Source: Ephydatia muelleri (taxonomy: Eukaryota > Porifera > Demospongiae > Spongillida > Spongillidae). From it: 64,000 bases of DNA. Every line of letters starts with the position of its first letter. The first letter of the stretch is position 1. The position numbers and the translations under genes were made by a program. The notes beneath the pieces are model-generated. The model was given only the letters and a program-made list of their open reading frames with translations, was not told where the DNA came from and did no database searches. The stretch spans positions 3,029,675 through 3,093,674 of the forward strand of contig JABACO010000024.1 in NCBI GenBank assembly GCA_013339895.1. Reading direction: 5' to 3'. This document shows, piece after piece, positions 61,001 to 64,000 of the stretch.

Positions 61001-62695
61001 CTAACCAGAGATAATATTTCAAGGGATTGGAGATGAGCCGCAAGGTAACAGCAGTCATCAGCACCTGAATCTATATGTCAACTACAAACCATCTTCTGTG
61101 GCTTTTACACATATGCACCTTCAAGTCCAATGGTGGAGGTCACTTGACCATGGTGGAGGCCACTGGACCATGGTGCATGGAGGCCACTGGACCATGGTGG
61201 AGGCCACTGGACCATGGTGGAGGCCACTGGACCATGGTGGAGGCCACTGGACCATGGTGGAGGCCACTGGACCATGGTGGAGGCCACTAGGTCATGGTGG
61301 AGGTCACTGGACCATGATGGAGGCCACTGGACCATGGTGGAGGTCACTGGGCCATGGTGGAGGTCACTGGACCATGGTGGAGGTCACTGGGCCATGGTGG
61401 AGGCCACTGGGCCATGGTGGAGGCCACTGGACTATGGTGGAGGTCACTGGGCCATGGTGGAGGCCACTGGGCCATGGTGGAGGCCACTGGACTATGGTGG
61501 AGGTCACTGGGCCATGGTGGAGGCCACTGGGTCATGGTGGAGGCCACTGGGCCATGGTGGAGGTCACTGGACCATGGTGGAGGTCACTGGACCATGGTGG
61601 AACCACTGGCCAGAGCCACCTTTGTCTTACGTCAGGTTGCTGGCTGTCTGCATTTGCTGGGTTTTTTGTTGCAATGAGTTAATAAAGCTAAAGGTAGATT
61701 GGGCATCCCTTGGAATGCTGTTTTGGGCAAAAGTAAGGACAAAGGAATGATAGAGTTTGCATAAAGCTGGTGGCCTCAGTTACTCTAGGCTAAGGGGCTA
61801 TTGCTGGTTAAGAGAGCAAAGCTTGGGTTTCACCCTGCATTGTTTGGTATGAATAGCCTTCGTGCAGGGTGTGCCACAGCGGCAGCCAAAGTTGGTGTGC
61901 ATGCAGGATAGGCTTAGGTTCTAAATCCAGAGACCAGACAAAACACTATCAAAACCAGGAAGACACGTCTACAACGACGTTCTCGCAAGGAATACGTACA
62001 CCCAGTGCACGAGCGTGACGCTGCGCAAGAGCTTCTCGTGCTTTCGGTGACGCGCCAACCGAAATATTACTTTTACCATTACCCATTCCCTTTGAAAAGG
62101 GATATGTTATAAAGCACGCGTGTTCAGTTGAGAAACATACCGTCATGCCTCTTTCCATTCTTTGACCAACAAGGGAAAGCTGGTTATACTATCGTAGCTA
62201 GCACAAAACCGGCGAAGCTGTCGGACAAAGTGAGCAAATGCACAGTAGCGACTCTACAGAGCCAATAAGCATCAAAATCCGCTACGCCACTTTCCATATA
62301 ACACACCATGACATACACAACATGCTATATATGCACACAATACAACCATACAAACAAAAACTGGGCATCGAGCACACGTAGATCACAAAACGATAAAGCA
62401 GGCTATCGATACAAGTTGAAACTAGATTCCAATGATCTCTGACCCGTTTCCATATATTATCTCTGGTGTTTAGGGGCATCATGATACTCAATAGTGATCT
62501 CCATACGTGCTTCCTTTTCAATACAAAGGAGATGACGAAGAACAAATATAGGTGGAAAGCGGTCTGCATATGCATATGACCACACATAATTGTTGGACGT
62601 TACTGGGCCCGCTCCCAAAGGGTAGCTACTCACCTTGTATTTGAATCTTCTTGTTCCTTTGAAACGCCAGCGCTACGATCCGACATCGACGCCAT
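58090..62695 (-). CDS. TRIM-NHL protein (RING, B-box, coiled coil, filamin, NHL), one frameshift
   Basis: Exon 1 at 62634-62695 starts MASMSDRSAGVSKEQEDSNT and ends in phase 2 at GTGAGT. Exon 2 is 60059-58090 with acceptor CTATAG, fitting that phase. RING lies at about residues 25-65 (CWQC, CHHSFCGQC, CPTC). A B-box-like Cys/His cluster (CDAC, CCTC, CASC, H-x-H) is at about 120-160. A coiled coil follows to about 290, then a filamin/ABP280 repeat (YPYGGLQVKAELSHDG to SPCDLDV) at about 355-430, then NHL repeats to the end. By family it would be an E3 ubiquitin ligase. One base is gained or lost near 58530-58560, inside the NHL part. Downstream NHL repeats continue in the new frame to TAA. An ATG at 60091 could instead start an unspliced form. 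Confidence 0.8.
60060..62633 (-). other. Intron 1 of the TRIM-NHL gene, 2.6 kb
   Basis: Much longer than other introns in the window. It holds the 20-bp minisatellite at 61127-61602. A minus-strand frame at 61949-62158 (containing SVGASPKAREALAQRHARAL) looks partly protein-like, but I could not place it in any family. Confidence 0.5.
61127..61602 (+). repeat. 20-bp minisatellite, ~24 units
   Basis: Units of AGGCCACTGGACCATGGTGG with a few variants (GTCACT, GGGCCATGG, GACTATGG) run in strict 20-bp register from about 61147. Variants form a higher-order pattern of 60 bp in the right half. All three frames on each strand stay open, so the apparent Trp/His/Gly-rich proteins are not genes. Confidence 0.95.
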
Positions 62696-63246
62696 ATCTA
62701 TAACCCACCACTTCCGATAAATTGTAATAGTATTATTGTTAGCGCGTGACGCCATGGCAGGATTAACAATAATTTGAAAGTGTATATACTATCTATGGTG
62801 CAACGGAAAACGAATTTCGATACAACGGTATCGTCCCGCCTCCTGAGCTCACTGCAACAAGTTGTATTGCTTGATAAGGACGAGAAAAATTAACATTGAT
62901 GAAAGCACAGCGTCGAGAGATCATTTCCATTGCATGCTCCAATAAAGCCAATGTGAGATTAGAGCAGTTTTTAATACTTTGTTTGCACACGTGACCTCCG
63001 CAACTGCGTGGGTGTCTCCAGACTGATTATGCAATAGACCAGTTTGGGTACTGACTGGTGCACATTGACACAAAACCAGCACTGCACACACGTATTGAGA
63101 AGTCATAATCAATGCCAGCAGGATATACACGTATGGATTAATGAGATAAACATTTGACTGTCCTTACACCAATGAGAAAAAAAAGTGGACAACATGATGC
63201 TCTGATGAGTTGCACTAAATACATACACACATGCAACATAAGGAAG
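62696..63246. other. Upstream region of TRIM-NHL gene, no gene seen
   Basis: Probably includes the promoter of the TRIM-NHL gene. No coding-like frame and no confident promoter element. Confidence 0.4.
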
Positions 63247-63252
63247 TGAATC

Positions 63253-63525
<273 letters not shown>

Positions 63526-63601
63526 CAGAGCCATGTGGGGGGAAGATTGAAGGGGGCAAGCCCACACTCAGGATGACTGCAGTGTGCTATTTCTGCTCCC
63601 T

Positions 63602-63740
63602 CTACTGGGACAGTCTTCGTCTCTTCCTTAGCAGTGTGGTCTCCGCCAAAGCCAGTGCCTTGAAGGCCTCGGCCACCAGGTGGGCGTGGCGGGACACAAG
63701 TGTGCTCCATCCCTGGGTGTCCATCACTTCTGGTGCATAA
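63602..63740 (-). CDS. Last exon of an unidentified gene continuing beyond the window
   Basis: An acceptor CCCTCTACAG (minus strand, at 63741) opens a 46-codon frame ending LLRKRRRLSQ and TAG at 63602-63604. The peptide, with PEVMDTQGW and HAHLVAEAFKALALAETTLL, looks like an amphipathic helix followed by a basic tail. I do not recognise the family. The GC-rich codon use and clean acceptor support coding. The rest of the gene must lie to the right of the window. Confidence 0.5.
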
Positions 63741-64000
63741 CTGTAGAGGGAGGGGCACCCATCGCTGGTCAACATGTTTGCCAATTACAAGCTACACTGC
63801 CACTAGCAGAGAGTGAAGGAGTGGGTGGAGAAGGAAATAAGGGCACCTCCCCCTCCCACACCCTTCCATTCTTTGCTTGTTGCATTGGGGTACAGTGATG
63901 TGCTAGAGTAACCATTAGAATGGTTATGCTCAAATGAGAGCACCCTACTGGTTAAAGAGCTTTTCTCTAACACTATACTGCGGCAAAACCCTCACTGTAT
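63741..64000. other. Presumed intron of the gene ending at 63602
   Basis: No coding-like frame. Contains a short A-box-like stretch near 63950 that I could not develop into a tRNA. Confidence 0.35.

Noticed and set aside
61098-61750. Trp/His/Gly-repeat proteins over the 20-bp minisatellite
   Set aside because: The unit lacks stops, so every frame is open. Three overlapping frames look equally good and none continues into coding-like sequence.
61949-62158. Possible small minus-strand gene (69 codons)
   Set aside because: Some peptide-like character, but no splice sites, homologue or conserved copy could be pointed to, and it lies in the TRIM-NHL intron.
63925-63975. tRNA-like A-box near the right edge
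   Set aside because: No convincing B-box or stems could be drawn.

Overview
The window looks like nuclear DNA from an early-branching animal, most likely a demosponge. That assignment is inference. It rests on spliced genes with many short GT-AG introns, a RING/B-box/filamin/NHL (TRIM-NHL) gene, a MATH-domain fragment close to SPOP, a sulfotransferase of WSCD type, a NEMO/optineurin-like adaptor, and a heavy load of DNA transposons, foldback MITEs and (CA)n arrays. No bacterial operon, CRISPR array or complete rRNA/tRNA gene was seen.

Layout. Positions 1-22463 form a giant inverted repeat around exactly 1000 N (10713-11712). Left arm 1-10275 is mirrored by right arm 11713-22463. Each arm carries the same four loci: the 3' end of a Ser-rich multi-exon gene, an intronless sulfotransferase, a 155-residue hypothetical ORF, and the 3' end of a gene with a 24-bp coding minisatellite. 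In the left arm the reading frames are open. In the right arm every locus has single-base indels. This fits two haplotypes of one locus joined head to head by the assembler better than it fits a biological palindrome. The arms also differ by a small inversion and a 525-bp insertion/deletion.

From 22464 to 29280 the sequence is single copy in this window. The Ser-rich gene continues leftward-transcribed, and a divergently transcribed 14-exon gene (24675-29280, 536 codons) encodes a coiled-coil protein. It has a UBAN-like segment and a C-terminal zinc finger, as in NEMO and optineurin. Several of its introns carry tandem repeats that run up to the 3' splice site.

From 29901 to 56600 the window is mostly mobile DNA. 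There are two Gypsy-integrase-like cut-and-paste transposons (29901-34521 and 39155-46873), both with Ulp1-type protease and PHD-finger domains, and a fragment of a third (53391-53546). There are two copies of a 252-bp foldback MITE, another 184-bp palindrome, and a 1.6-kb element with 98-bp terminal inverted repeats holding a RecQ-like helicase exon. There is also a CA-rich complex tandem repeat and a three-level nest: a gag remnant split by a TIR element that is itself split by an internally deleted hAT transposon.

From 57279 to 64000 there are two exons of a SPOP-like MATH domain, a TRIM-NHL gene on the minus strand (first exon 62634-62695, main exon 58090-60059 with one frameshift), a 20-bp minisatellite in its intron, a long (CA)n array, and the last exon of a further minus-strand gene.

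All exon boundaries were read by eye from splice consensus and frame. Family names come from recognised motifs, not from a database search.
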